Assembly (NCBI GenBank): GCA_900551295.1
Contig: URVJ01000012.1
Coordinates: 7,786-71,785 of the forward strand
Length of the DNA stretch: 64,000 nt
Source of the DNA: an uncultured Eubacteriales bacterium
GTDB lineage: Bacteria > Bacillota > Clostridia > Oscillospirales > CAG-382
Reading direction: 5' to 3'
The position numbers and the translations under genes were made by a program. The notes under the pieces are model-generated. The model had not been told where the DNA came from, made no database searches, and was given only the letters and a program-made list of their open reading frames with translations. Below are positions 32,845 through 41,970 of this stretch, in pieces; the stretch's first letter is position 1, and every line of letters begins with the position of its first letter.

Positions 32845-34760
32845 GCCAGCTCGACTTTAACGGACGCGTGCTGTCACTTGCGGCAAACAGCGATATTCCG
32901 CCTTTGGAAAAGATTAAATTTATAGGAATATTCTGCTCAAACTCCGACGAATTTTACAAAGTCCGCATAAACAGGCTGATCAAAGCCGCGAAAAGCAAAA
33001 ATATGCACCCGGACGCAAAATCAGGGCTGTACCCTAAAGAGCTGCTCGAATGTATTCTGCAAAAAACAAGAAAGCTGATTGCAGCAAAAAAGCTTTTGCT
33101 GCGCGGTGTTTTCGATGAGCTTAAAAGACACGGCATAACGGAAACGTGCGTTTCGGCTCTTTCGGAAAAAGATTACGGGATCTGCGAAAACTTTATGAAA
33201 AAAACCTTTAGCGGCGTAAAAATCCATTATGTAAAGCGCGGACAAAAAGTATCGTTCAAAGACGGAAAACTCTATGCGGTATGCCTGACCGACAGCCAAA
33301 AACACACGGCGTGCGTATTGGAAATGCCACCGCAGACCGCACCTTTTATAAGGCTTTCCGCAAAAAACTTCAGATATATAAGAACCGAAAGTCTGATACT
33401 TCATTTTTTGCCGCACATTTTTAAAGACCTTACAATAACGGAAATCTGCATTGCCAAACCCGTGCAGAACGGCGACATAACAATACCCGAACGCACTTTC
33501 AGAAATCACGGCGACGACGCGTGCAAAGCCGTATTGAAACTTGCAAAAAAGCGTGAAGGTCAGCGTGTTATCAAACTCGAAGTCTGCAACAAAATCTCGC
33601 CGCTGCTAAAAAAAACTCTGTCGGACTTTTCGGGAGTGCCGCAGGAATTTATATTTGATGATTCCGGAATATCTGACAAAAGTTTTTTTGATGAGATTTA
33701 CCGCACCGCAAAGCAAAAAAATCCGTGCCTTGCATATACGTGCCATATACCGCTTGTTTCAAGCGAATTTTCCGTTACGCAAAGCGTTTCGGACATCGTA
33801 AAACGTCGCGACAGGCTTATTTTTTATCCGTATGACAGCACCGACACGTTTTTCAGGCTCTTAAAGGAATCGGCATACAACAAAATGGTTTCTTCGGTAA
33901 AGATCACGGTTTACAGGCTTGCCGAAAACTCCGTCGCCGCAAAGCTTTTATGTCTTGCCGCAAGAAACGGCAAGTCCGTCACGGTTATAATTGAACTGCG
34001 CGCACGCTTTGATGAGCAGAACAACCTTAAATGGGGACGTATTCTCGAAAAAGCCGGCTGCCGCGTTATTTACAGAACAAGCGGTCACAAATGCCATGCA
34101 AAAGTGTGCCTTATAACGCAAAAATCAAAAAAAGGCTGTTCATATATCACACAGATAAGCACGGGAAACTACAATGAAGTCACAAACACGCTGTACACCG
34201 ATCTTTGCTTTTTTACGGCAGACAAAGATATCGGAAAAGACGCGTCGCGCTTTTTTAAAAGCCTTGAAAACGGCGAAGATCCGTGCGGTTTAAAACATTT
34301 AAACGCCGCTCCTTCCGACATACGAAATGAGTTATTAAAAAGAATAGACGAGCAGGCGAACTGCGGCAAAAACGGATATATCTGCATAAAGGCAAACTCG
34401 CTTTCTGACGGAGAAGTTATAAAAAAATTAATAAACGCCTCAAAAAAAGGCGCCGAAATCCATCTTTATATACGCGGAATATGCTGTATCAAGCCGAATG
34501 TTCCGTTTTCCACCGAAAACATTGAGGTAAAAAGCATTGTCGGCAGATTTTTGGAACACGCGAGAATTTATATGTTCGGAAAAGCGCCCGACGCTCACCT
34601 CTACATCTCGTCAGCCGATCTCATGCCGAGAAATCTGCGCCGCAGAAACGAAATGCTCTGCCCCGTTTACGACAGGGCTGTACGTGAAAAGCTGTTTTCA
34701 ATACTTTACGCTCAAAGCGAAAAAAAACAAAATTACACCGCCGATTACAGCGGTGCATAA
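32784..34760 (+). CDS. ppk: Polyphosphate kinase 1 (divergent)
   Basis: The 658-aa PPK1 polymerises the gamma phosphate of ATP into polyphosphate. The N-domain motif NRELSQLDFNGRVLSLA and EFYKVRINRL are clear. Two phospholipase-D-like histidine motifs are present: CHAKVCL with His438 (autophosphorylated) and EHARIYMFG with His592. STGNYNEVTNTLYTDL also matches. It is somewhat shorter and more divergent than typical PPK1 (about 690-720 aa). The start lies inside ppx with AGAAGG upstream. Confidence 0.92.
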   Translation: MHKTLPVGKRKYDCTQNRELSQLDFNGRVLSLAANSDIPPLEKIKFIGIFCSNSDEFYKVRINRLIKAAKSKNMHPDAKSGLYPKELLECILQKTRKLIAAKKLLLRGVFDELKRHGITETCVSALSEKDYGICENFMKKTFSGVKIHYVKRGQKVSFKDGKLYAVCLTDSQKHTACVLEMPPQTAPFIRLSAKNFRYIRTESLILHFLPHIFKDLTITEICIAKPVQNGDITIPERTFRNHGDDACKAVLKLAKKREGQRVIKLEVCNKISPLLKKTLSDFSGVPQEFIFDDSGISDKSFFDEIYRTAKQKNPCLAYTCHIPLVSSEFSVTQSVSDIVKRRDRLIFYPYDSTDTFFRLLKESAYNKMVSSVKITVYRLAENSVAAKLLCLAARNGKSVTVIIELRARFDEQNNLKWGRILEKAGCRVIYRTSGHKCHAKVCLITQKSKKGCSYITQISTGNYNEVTNTLYTDLCFFTADKDIGKDASRFFKSLENGEDPCGLKHLNAAPSDIRNELLKRIDEQANCGKNGYICIKANSLSDGEVIKKLINASKKGAEIHLYIRGICCIKPNVPFSTENIEVKSIVGRFLEHARIYMFGKAPDAHLYISSADLMPRNLRRRNEMLCPVYDRAVREKLFSILYAQSEKKQNYTADYSGA

Positions 34761-34783
34761 CACAAAAAAATCAAACAAAAAAT

Positions 34784-34812
34784 GACGGGAAAAAAACCCG
34801 TCTTATATTTTA
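34784..34812. terminator. Bidirectional terminator between ppk and agrB
   Basis: GACGGG (34784-34789) and CCCGTC (34797-34802) form a stem, with TTATATTTTA after it on the plus strand and a T-rich tract after it on the minus strand. Confidence 0.75.
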
Positions 34813-34895
34813 TATTCAAAGCGTTCATATGCGCAATTATATGGATAGGTGATTGTTTTGAGGAAAACGCACAGAACGCCGTGAAAACAAAATAA

Positions 34896-35483
34896 CTAAT
34901 TATTTTCGGCGCATTTTCCGTTATAGGCAATTCCCGCGTACATGAGTATTCCGTCGACAAACAGCGTAACGCACGCCGTTACGGCAAGTTCATAATCAAA
35001 ATACACGCCTGTAAGCGCCGCAGCCGAAAGTATGCTGCTCCAGATAACAGCCCTTATGCGGTTGCTTTTCTTTTGCTTTTCGGTAAGCTTTTTATTGGGG
35101 TGCGCCACGGGTGCGAAAATTATCACCGTCACAATGCAGAAAATGCACATAAGCGCACACATCGGAAACACAAAAGCGCTTTTTGCGGCAAAGTACGAAA
35201 CCGCAAGCACCGTACCGAAAGTTACAAGCATTGAGGTTCTGCACAGCGCAAAAGTTTTTGCGTGAAATCCGCCCGAATAGCGTCTTACCGTCCAGAGAAA
35301 TGCAAGAAATACGACGGAATCAAAGAATCTTCCGAAAAGCGCGCCTATTATCCCTACCATTGCAAAATTTATAATGTCGGCAAAAATAAGCTTAAATCCG
35401 TAGCTGTATATCTCGCGTTTTTCGTCAGGTATGCATTTTTTCTTTACGTAATAATCCGTTATTCCGTCTGCCAGTCTGTCCAT
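34896..35483 (-). CDS. agrB: AgrB-like peptide-processing membrane endopeptidase
   Basis: The product is 195 aa from the ATG at 35483. AgrB proteins cut and cyclise the AgrD precursor to a thiolactone autoinducing peptide. The catalytic pair is His74 and Cys81 in RRYSGGFHAKTFALC, with the same seven-residue spacing as His77/Cys84 of the staphylococcal enzyme. An N-terminal amphipathic DRLADGITDYYVKKKCI and five or six membrane helices follow. No convincing agrD, agrC or agrA is seen next to it. The leader carries a hairpin array, and upstream lie two LytTR-type direct repeats. Confidence 0.9.
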   Translation of the reverse strand: MDRLADGITDYYVKKKCIPDEKREIYSYGFKLIFADIINFAMVGIIGALFGRFFDSVVFLAFLWTVRRYSGGFHAKTFALCRTSMLVTFGTVLAVSYFAAKSAFVFPMCALMCIFCIVTVIIFAPVAHPNKKLTEKQKKSNRIRAVIWSSILSAAALTGVYFDYELAVTACVTLFVDGILMYAGIAYNGKCAENN

Positions 35484-35511
35484 GTTTCCACCGCCGTGTG
35501 TAATAGTTATT

Positions 35512-35593
35512 ATGCGCGAAGCGCATTTCATGTGCCCCTCGGACACTTTTCATGAAACTTTAGTTTCAATTCATGCCGGAACGGCAATTCATT
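35512..35593 (-). repeat. Hairpin-array leader element, copy 2 (agrB leader)
   Basis: Four consecutive hairpins lie in the predicted 5' UTR of agrB: TGCCG-TTC-CGGCA (35574-35586), TGAAAC-TAAA-GTTTCA (35553-35568), GTGTCC-GAG-GGGCAC with one wobble pair (35532-35546), and ATGCGC-TTC-GCGCAT (35512-35526). They are separated by TGAAT, TGAAAA and ATGAA linkers. The first two modules and the AATGAAT start match the array at 19610-19672. Confidence 0.75.
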
Positions 35594-35603
35594 CTTATAG
35601 AGT

Positions 35604-35675
35604 ATTATATCACAGACAGCCGAAAAATGTCGCTTTTGGCACAACTAACACAAATAGCGGCACAACTAACACAAA
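35604..35675 (-). promoter_or_regulatory. agrB promoter with paired 17-bp direct repeats (LytTR/AgrA-type operator)
   Basis: GGCACAACTAACACAAA occurs at 35638-35654 and again at 35659-35675, identical, with an exact 21-bp period. In agrB sense each contains TTAGTTGTG, resembling LytTR sites. An extended -10 (TGATATAAT; hexamer at 35609-35604) lies downstream, with only a weak -35 directly after the repeats. This is the layout of an activator-dependent promoter such as agr P2/P3. Confidence 0.65.
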
Positions 35676-35845
35676 GCGTTTGATTTTTCGTTCCGTATTC
35701 TCACAAAAAGTCACAAATCGTTATATAAATTTTCCTCGGAATTTGCCGTTATCCATTATTTCCGGGAGATCTTCACGTTTCCTTTTGCCGTCAGCCGACG
35801 GAAAAAATCTGAGCGGCAAAAAAGACAGTTTATCTGTGGACCAAA

Positions 35846-35873
35846 ACAAAAAAGCCGGATTTCAAGTCCGGCT
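35846..35873 (-). terminator. Terminator after the P-type ATPase gene
   Basis: On the minus strand AGCCGGA (35873-35867) pairs with TCCGGCT (35859-35853), followed by TTTTTTG. The rest of 35676-35845 holds no gene that I can support. Confidence 0.88.
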
Positions 35874-35880
35874 CATTATA

Positions 35881-38325
35881 TTAACTTTGTGTGTTATTTT
35901 GCAGTAATTTTGCTTTTAGTTTCAGATATTTCAGCCGTACAAACTCAAAAGCAGCCGAGATATAATTCTGCACCGTCATCATAGGAAGAATAAGCAGCAC
36001 CGTAAGAAGAACGCAGCCTATGTCAAGCCTTGATATATTGAAAAACTCAGGCAGCAATGCGATACACAGTATATACAGTGTTCCCATTGCCGAAAACAGA
36101 GTTATATGCCACGCGTTGAACGGCTTGCAGACCTTATAGAGCATCATATATCCGGCAGCGGAATAGACTATGCAGGCGACGGTCGACATCATCGCGTATT
36201 CTATGCCGAAAGACTGTGCGAACACAATAAGACATTCTACGAGAAACACCGCTGTAAGCGCAGTCGGAAACGCACGGTAAAGCACATTTCGCAGAAACTT
36301 TCCCTTTACAAGCTCCTTATTCGGTTCAAGCGCTAAGAAAAACGACGGTATTCCTATCATCATGCACGAGGCGAGCGAAATCTGAACGGGCTTTAACGGA
36401 TAGTACGACACGGTTATTATTGAAAGCAGCGTCATAAAGAAAGAAAAAATATTCTTGACCAAGAACATTGACGCCGTTCTTTCTATATTATTTATAACGC
36501 GTCTGCCCTCATCTACAACGTGCGGCATACTCGAAAAATCGGAATTTACAAGCACCATATCCGAGACGTTTGCCGCGGCTTTGCTGCCCGATGCCATAGC
36601 CACGCTGCAATCTGCGTCCTTGAGTGCGAGAACGTCGTTTACTCCGTCGCCTGTCATTGCAACGGTATGCTTATTCTTTTTTAGCGCGCGTATTATCAGC
36701 CTTTTCTGTTCGGGACTTACCCTGCCGAACACGGTACATTCAAGAGTTTTTGCAAAAGTCAGTTCTTCGTCCGAAAGCTTTGACGCGTCAACGTACTTAT
36801 CGGCATTCGGGATACCTGCCTTTGCCGCAACGGCCGCAACAGCCGCCGGATTATCTCCCGAAATAACCTTGACGTTTACTCCCTGCGAGGCAAAATATGA
36901 AAAAGTCTGCGCCGCGCTCTGTCTTATCGGGTTTGACAGCACCGCAAACAGCAGCGGTTCTATTTTAACATTGCAGCCGTTTTCCGAAAGAACGCTGTCC
37001 GAATCTTCGCCGCCAAATACCTTGCCGAAAGCAAGCACGCGTTTACCGCACGAAATATATTCCGAAATTCTCCCGTCATACTGCGAAAAATCACTTCCCA
37101 GCAGCATTTCAGGCGCGCCGAAAACATAGGTATTTCCGTCGTCAAGGCTGCACGCGCTGTATTTTGTAAGAGATGAAAACTCTTTCTTTCGCACTGCTTT
37201 GCCAAACGGCTTTATATCATTTTGTACAAAATAATTCGTAACAGCGTCGGAGGTCACGTTCTGCGTTTCCATTGCCGAAACAAGGCTGCAAAGCTTTTGC
37301 AGTGCGCCGCTCTGATCTTGACACACCGGTACTATCTCATCAAGCGCCATTTCAGGCTCGGTTATGGTTCCGGTCTTATCTACGCATATAACGTCTACCC
37401 TTGCAAGGCTCTCTATACACTTCATGTCGTGAACCAGCGTTCCGCCCTTTGCAAGTCTTATTGTGCTTGCGGCAAGCGCTACGCTTGTAAGCAGATACAA
37501 TCCCTCGGGTATCATGCCTATCGACGAGGCGACGGCGTTCTCCACGCTTTCCTTTACCGAAAGTCCGAGCGTTGCGTGCTGATTGAAATACATTATCAGC
37601 GCAAACGGGATTATGATTATGCCTATTGCCATTATGAGTATATTAAGCGAACGCATCATTCCGGGACGGGTGCGTTTTTTGGTCTTTTTCGCGTCGGACA
37701 TCAGTCTTGAGGCAAAGGATTCATCGCCCACGGCGTCAAGTCTTGCGCGGCACTTTCCCGACACTGCAAAGCTTCCCGAAAGCAGTCTGTCGCCGGTTAC
37801 TTTCTTTATCTCGTCCGCCTCTCCCGTGACAAGCGACTCGTTTACGAAAATCTCTCCGCTTACAACAACCGCATCGGCAGGTATCTGATCGCCGCTTTCA
37901 AGCTCTGTTATATCGTCGAGTACAAGATCTTCGCTGTTTACCGTCATCTTTACGCCGCCGCGTATAACATTACTTGTCGGACACGCCATAAGGTTAAGCT
38001 TGTCGAGCATTTTCCGCGAACGCAGTTCCTGCACTATGCCTATTACGGTATTTGAAACCACAACGCCCAAAAAAGCCATATGATTATACGACCTCTGCCA
38101 CAAAAGCACTGCGGCAAACACAAAGAAAATTATATTGAAATAGGTAAACACATTCTTTGTTATTATTTTTGCCGTGCTGTGACGGTTATCGGACGATGTT
38201 TTATTCGTAAGGTTCTGCGCCTGTCTTTCGCTCACCTTTTCCGCGTCAAGTCCGTATTCCGGATCGGGCGTATAACGGTACACCGTATATTCGGCTTTGG
38301 GATTTCTTTGTTTTTTATTTAACAC
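35881..38325 (-). CDS. Cation-transporting P-type ATPase (HAD-IC, Ca/Mg-like)
   Basis: The 814-aa pump has the A-domain LVTGEADE (about 165-171), the M4 motif MIPEGL (271-276), phosphorylation motif DKTGT with Asp316, and the hinge TGDGVNDVLAL. Eight to ten membrane helices are visible. PEGL in M4 is typical of Ca2+/Mg2+-type (P2/P3-like) pumps; heavy-metal CPx motifs and N-terminal metal domains are absent. Closest in style to CtpE-like ATPases, for which calcium transport is reported. The start is GTG at 38325 with AAAGGA upstream. The ion is an inference. Confidence 0.9.
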   Translation of the reverse strand: MLNKKQRNPKAEYTVYRYTPDPEYGLDAEKVSERQAQNLTNKTSSDNRHSTAKIITKNVFTYFNIIFFVFAAVLLWQRSYNHMAFLGVVVSNTVIGIVQELRSRKMLDKLNLMACPTSNVIRGGVKMTVNSEDLVLDDITELESGDQIPADAVVVSGEIFVNESLVTGEADEIKKVTGDRLLSGSFAVSGKCRARLDAVGDESFASRLMSDAKKTKKRTRPGMMRSLNILIMAIGIIIIPFALIMYFNQHATLGLSVKESVENAVASSIGMIPEGLYLLTSVALAASTIRLAKGGTLVHDMKCIESLARVDVICVDKTGTITEPEMALDEIVPVCQDQSGALQKLCSLVSAMETQNVTSDAVTNYFVQNDIKPFGKAVRKKEFSSLTKYSACSLDDGNTYVFGAPEMLLGSDFSQYDGRISEYISCGKRVLAFGKVFGGEDSDSVLSENGCNVKIEPLLFAVLSNPIRQSAAQTFSYFASQGVNVKVISGDNPAAVAAVAAKAGIPNADKYVDASKLSDEELTFAKTLECTVFGRVSPEQKRLIIRALKKNKHTVAMTGDGVNDVLALKDADCSVAMASGSKAAANVSDMVLVNSDFSSMPHVVDEGRRVINNIERTASMFLVKNIFSFFMTLLSIITVSYYPLKPVQISLASCMMIGIPSFFLALEPNKELVKGKFLRNVLYRAFPTALTAVFLVECLIVFAQSFGIEYAMMSTVACIVYSAAGYMMLYKVCKPFNAWHITLFSAMGTLYILCIALLPEFFNISRLDIGCVLLTVLLILPMMTVQNYISAAFEFVRLKYLKLKAKLLQNNTQS

Positions 38326-38446
38326 CTTTTCATTATCCTTTGGTTTACAATAATATACTCAGTATTTTAACACCGTTTTTGTCTTTGTAACATGAAAACT
38401 CACAAAATTTACAAATTATTACAAATTGGCACTCTGTTCTTTTGCG

Positions 38447-38481
38447 CAAAGGAAAACCCTGTCCGCTTTTGACAGACAGGG
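38447..38481 (-). terminator. Terminator after the DUF5107/TPR gene
   Basis: On the minus strand CCCTGTC (38481-38475) pairs with GACAGGG (38463-38457), followed by TTTTCCTTT. Confidence 0.85.
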
Positions 38482-38572
38482 AAGGAGAGAGTAGAGCGAT
38501 TTACTTGTTAAAGCAAATCTGTAATCACACATTTATATAATGCGTGGTTAGTCTGATTGAATTTTTCCGGGA

Positions 38573-41500
38573 TCACATCTCAGCCGTTTCCGATATTTTC
38601 CCGAACGCATATACCGCGAAGTTATCCGCGTCAAGCTCTGTGGCTTTTCTTATGCAGAGGTCAGCCTCGCCGTATTTTTCCATACCGTACAGGGCATATG
38701 CTTTAAGAATATTGCCGGCAACAAGGTTATTCTTTACAATATCAAGCTCGAACGGCATGGGGCTTGGCGAACCTACGCCGTAATATGTGCGCATATCGCA
38801 GTTATTTATGAGGCTATCCGCGCTTTCTTGCATTTCGTCAAGGACTGCGTTTGCCTCGTCGTTCTTTCCGAGTTCTTTAAGCGCAAGCGCCCTGAACAGA
38901 GATATTTCCGATACTGCGGCTTTATATTCGGCTGCCTTTTCGAGGTCTGCCGTATATTTTTCCGTATTATTCTCGCGCTGTTCAAGTTTTGCAAGATAAT
39001 AGTATATATGAGCTTCCTGATTGAAGAAGGTCTTTGCCTCGCCGTAGGATTTCGGCATATTTATACCGTCGTTATATATCTTTCTTGCCTCGTCAAGCTT
39101 TCCGTCCTTTACAAGCTCATTTGCATAGAGCACGTGCATCCAGGCGTGCTGTTTGGTGAGCTTTCCCTCTCCGCCTTCATAGATGTGGAAATGCTTTGAT
39201 TTTGCCATATCTATTGCCTCTTTATACATTCCCTTCTGCGAAAGCAGAGTAAGCTTATCGAGATAGCAATCGTCGCGTCTGGAGAGGAGTTCGGGGTACT
39301 TATCGTACACTTCCAGTCTTTCATCGATAGAATGACCGCTGTTTTTAAGCAATTGTTCGTATTCAAGCAGCAGTCTCGGATCTTCGGGACGGTATTTCAG
39401 CGCCTTCTGCATACATTCGAGCGCCTTATCCGGCATATAGGCTTTATCAAAGTAATAAAGCGAGAGATTTCTCCATGCCTTGCCGTGTTTTTCGTCAATT
39501 CTTACGCACTCATTCCAGAGTTGTGCAGCCTCGTCATAGCTGAACTTATCGTAAAACAGATTTCCGAGATAATAGCGCGCGTTTGCGGCATTTTTATCTT
39601 TATTCGCGGCGTATTCGAGCACGGCAATATCCGAAAGCTCCGACGGGAAACAATATCCCGTATCAAGCTTTTCGGCAGACCTGATATACTCGTCTTTTCC
39701 CGTAAGATATGCAAGATAGTAGTTTACGAGAGGACTTGCCTTATCGGCAAATCCGAGAGCATAGACCGCGTCATCATTAAATCCGGCTTTCATATAATCT
39801 CTTGCGGTATCGAGCATATTTTCTGCCTTTTTTGCAAACTGCGCGATCTTATCCGTTACGTTTTCATAGTGCGAATACTCGACAAGTGCAAGCACATCAA
39901 GCTTATCGTCGTTGACGCCTTCAAGTGCGCTGCTCTGTGCAAGAGGACTACCGAGCTTTCTCAGAACCGCGCTCTTTAAATTCTCAGCCTTTGTATGTCC
40001 CTTATTAAGTCCCAAAGACTCGTCAAGCTTTTGCAGAGCCGAATCATAATCGCCGTTACGGCAGTCTATGCACGCAAGTTCATACATTGCGGCGCTTCTG
40101 TGAGCATAGTTCCATGCCGCCATATACAAAACGTCATAAGCTTTGTCATATTCTCCGAGATATTCCAGCGCCACGCCTTTAAGATAGAGCGCCTCGGTGT
40201 CCGTCGGGTGCATATTTCTGCTTGTAAGGCGCTCTATTGCCTTATCGCAGTATTTTACGCAGTCCTTAAACTTTCCGTTTTTAAGCGACAGACGCGCCAT
40301 AGACGTGTTGCAGCGTATATCGCCGCCGTCTCTCTTTAAGCCTTCAAGGTAGTAATCTTCGGGCTTATAGTTATGCTGCTTATACTGTTCGAGATGATAG
40401 CCGTTGATATAAAGCTCCTCTACGGTCTTATACTCGCGGGGGCGTTTTACCGGTTTTCTTACCTCGATGGGCTGTTTTTTGCCGCGCTTATACGGCTTAT
40501 ATTCCACAAGCACCTTGCCGTCGGCAGAAGAAAGAGTTACGGTTATATTATGAATATCGGAAATTTCAGCGTCTATATACTTATGGTACGCTTTATCGGG
40601 CGACATATCGGTATTTTCCGAATAAACCGTCTTTTGTCCGTCGCGCACTTCAATTTTGCAATTTTCAAATACGCCCGTTACGTTAAATCCGACATACAGC
40701 TTATTATTGCGCTTTTCAACATTTACGCAGGCGTCAACAGTCGCGTTCTTTATCTCGCCTATCTCGCGCACGGGATACCAATACTGTTCAAATTCGCGCG
40801 TTTCATACGGTGCGATCCATGTAAAGTCAGGCTGATTGTCAGTATACACGCCGGTCATAAGCTCGATATAAGGTCCGTTCTTATCGGTGAGGTTGGAGCA
40901 CCACATATCTCCGAAATCGCCTGTCCCCCAATGCCACATTTTCTTGCCGGGCGATATATGGTGGTTTGCAACGGTCGCTATACCTTTGCCGAGTCCCGTA
41001 TCATATCCGCTTATAAAGTCCATATCCGACTGTCCCTGCGATATAAGATATGACGAGGGCACTTTTACGGCGTCGTAATGCGAAAGGTCGGTTCCTTTGC
41101 CGAAATTATACGGGCGCGCGGTCTTATATATACCCTTTGCTATGGGCCATTCGAGTACGGCGCGTCTGTCATGGTCGTTTACCCATTCACAGTCCGGCGG
41201 AAACACGGTGCGGTAATTATTGTTTACGGGAACAGCGAGGTTTGCCCACCACATAAAAAGCTGCGGAAGGCTTGTTCTGTTATAAACGCGTACCTTTGCC
41301 TTTATGTAGCTTCTGCCTTTATCGAGCGTGATACCCGCCATGCCTTTCATTCTTCCGAAAGGCTCTACCTCGCCCGTCCAGACGGTCTTTCCGCCGTCGG
41401 GATTTTCTTCGCACACCGCTTCAAGCGGCATAAATGTCGTAGGTCTGTGGTGCTGCGGCCAGTTAAACTCTATTCCGCCCGAGATCCAAGGTCCTGCAAG

Positions 41501-41815
41501 CCCGACAAGCGCAGGCTTTACAACTTCATTATAATAGATAAAATCATAATCTGACGTCTTATCGTATCCGCGGAGGATTTTTCCTCCGAGCTCCGGTGCC
41601 ACAACGGTTTTTATGTACTCGTTTTCCAGTGTGAACACATTATATTCAACATCTGTTTTATTATCCGAAATTCCGTCGCAGTAAGGTATCGGGTACACGC
41701 GTCCCGACGCTCCCTGATAGGGTTTGTTTTCAAAAAACATGGGCAGTTCGTGCGCCTTCTGCGGTATATATGTCGGTATTCTCATACCGTGGTTTTTACA
41801 TGTGACTTCTGACAT
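38573..41815 (-). CDS. DUF5107 domain protein with C-terminal TPR repeats
   Basis: The 1080-aa protein has no signal peptide. The N-terminal 450 residues form a DUF5107 domain (VVAPELGGKILRGYDKTSDY, GGIEFNWPQHHRPTTFMPLE, KMWHWGTGDFGDMWCSNLTD), a galactose-mutarotase-like beta sandwich often found in glycan-use loci. From about residue 490 on there are many TPR-type helical pairs (ALYLKGVALEYLGEYDKAYD, KAWRNLSLYYFDKAYMPDKA). It may bind or process sugars while the TPRs bind a partner. It is divergent from a LacI-sensor-like regulator and ends the alpha-galactoside island on the left. Confidence 0.88.
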   Translation of the reverse strand: MSEVTCKNHGMRIPTYIPQKAHELPMFFENKPYQGASGRVYPIPYCDGISDNKTDVEYNVFTLENEYIKTVVAPELGGKILRGYDKTSDYDFIYYNEVVKPALVGLAGPWISGGIEFNWPQHHRPTTFMPLEAVCEENPDGGKTVWTGEVEPFGRMKGMAGITLDKGRSYIKAKVRVYNRTSLPQLFMWWANLAVPVNNNYRTVFPPDCEWVNDHDRRAVLEWPIAKGIYKTARPYNFGKGTDLSHYDAVKVPSSYLISQGQSDMDFISGYDTGLGKGIATVANHHISPGKKMWHWGTGDFGDMWCSNLTDKNGPYIELMTGVYTDNQPDFTWIAPYETREFEQYWYPVREIGEIKNATVDACVNVEKRNNKLYVGFNVTGVFENCKIEVRDGQKTVYSENTDMSPDKAYHKYIDAEISDIHNITVTLSSADGKVLVEYKPYKRGKKQPIEVRKPVKRPREYKTVEELYINGYHLEQYKQHNYKPEDYYLEGLKRDGGDIRCNTSMARLSLKNGKFKDCVKYCDKAIERLTSRNMHPTDTEALYLKGVALEYLGEYDKAYDVLYMAAWNYAHRSAAMYELACIDCRNGDYDSALQKLDESLGLNKGHTKAENLKSAVLRKLGSPLAQSSALEGVNDDKLDVLALVEYSHYENVTDKIAQFAKKAENMLDTARDYMKAGFNDDAVYALGFADKASPLVNYYLAYLTGKDEYIRSAEKLDTGYCFPSELSDIAVLEYAANKDKNAANARYYLGNLFYDKFSYDEAAQLWNECVRIDEKHGKAWRNLSLYYFDKAYMPDKALECMQKALKYRPEDPRLLLEYEQLLKNSGHSIDERLEVYDKYPELLSRRDDCYLDKLTLLSQKGMYKEAIDMAKSKHFHIYEGGEGKLTKQHAWMHVLYANELVKDGKLDEARKIYNDGINMPKSYGEAKTFFNQEAHIYYYLAKLEQRENNTEKYTADLEKAAEYKAAVSEISLFRALALKELGKNDEANAVLDEMQESADSLINNCDMRTYYGVGSPSPMPFELDIVKNNLVAGNILKAYALYGMEKYGEADLCIRKATELDADNFAVYAFGKISETAEM

Positions 41816-41895
41816 TTTTCTTTTGTGCCTCCGTTAATCTTTTTATATACAATATTTTAGCAGAACAAGCACAGATGCAACAGACTGAATATCGT

Positions 41896-41948
41896 GTAAA
41901 AAAACACGGAAAATTCTCATTGTCAAAACGCTTTTTGCGTGTTACAAT
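41896..41948 (+). promoter_or_regulatory. Promoter of the regulator at 41971 with internal dyads
   Basis: TTGTCA (41920-41925) and TACAAT (41943-41948) are separated by 17 bp. ACGC-TTTTT-GCGT lies inside the spacer, and CGTGT...ACACG lies just upstream, within 41893-41908. Both are possible operators in the divergent region. Confidence 0.65.
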
Positions 41949-41970
41949 ATAAACATACTTCGGAAAGCGG

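Noticed and set aside
34745..34960. Possible AgrD precursor overlapping the end of agrB (Cys in a hydrophobic context)
   Set aside because: No ribosome site or proper start codon, and the acidic C-terminal recognition tail of AgrD is absent.
35604..35675. Start of a CRISPR-like array, given two identical 17-bp repeats
   Set aside because: Only two copies with a 4-bp gap; period and position before a -10 box fit a paired regulator site instead.
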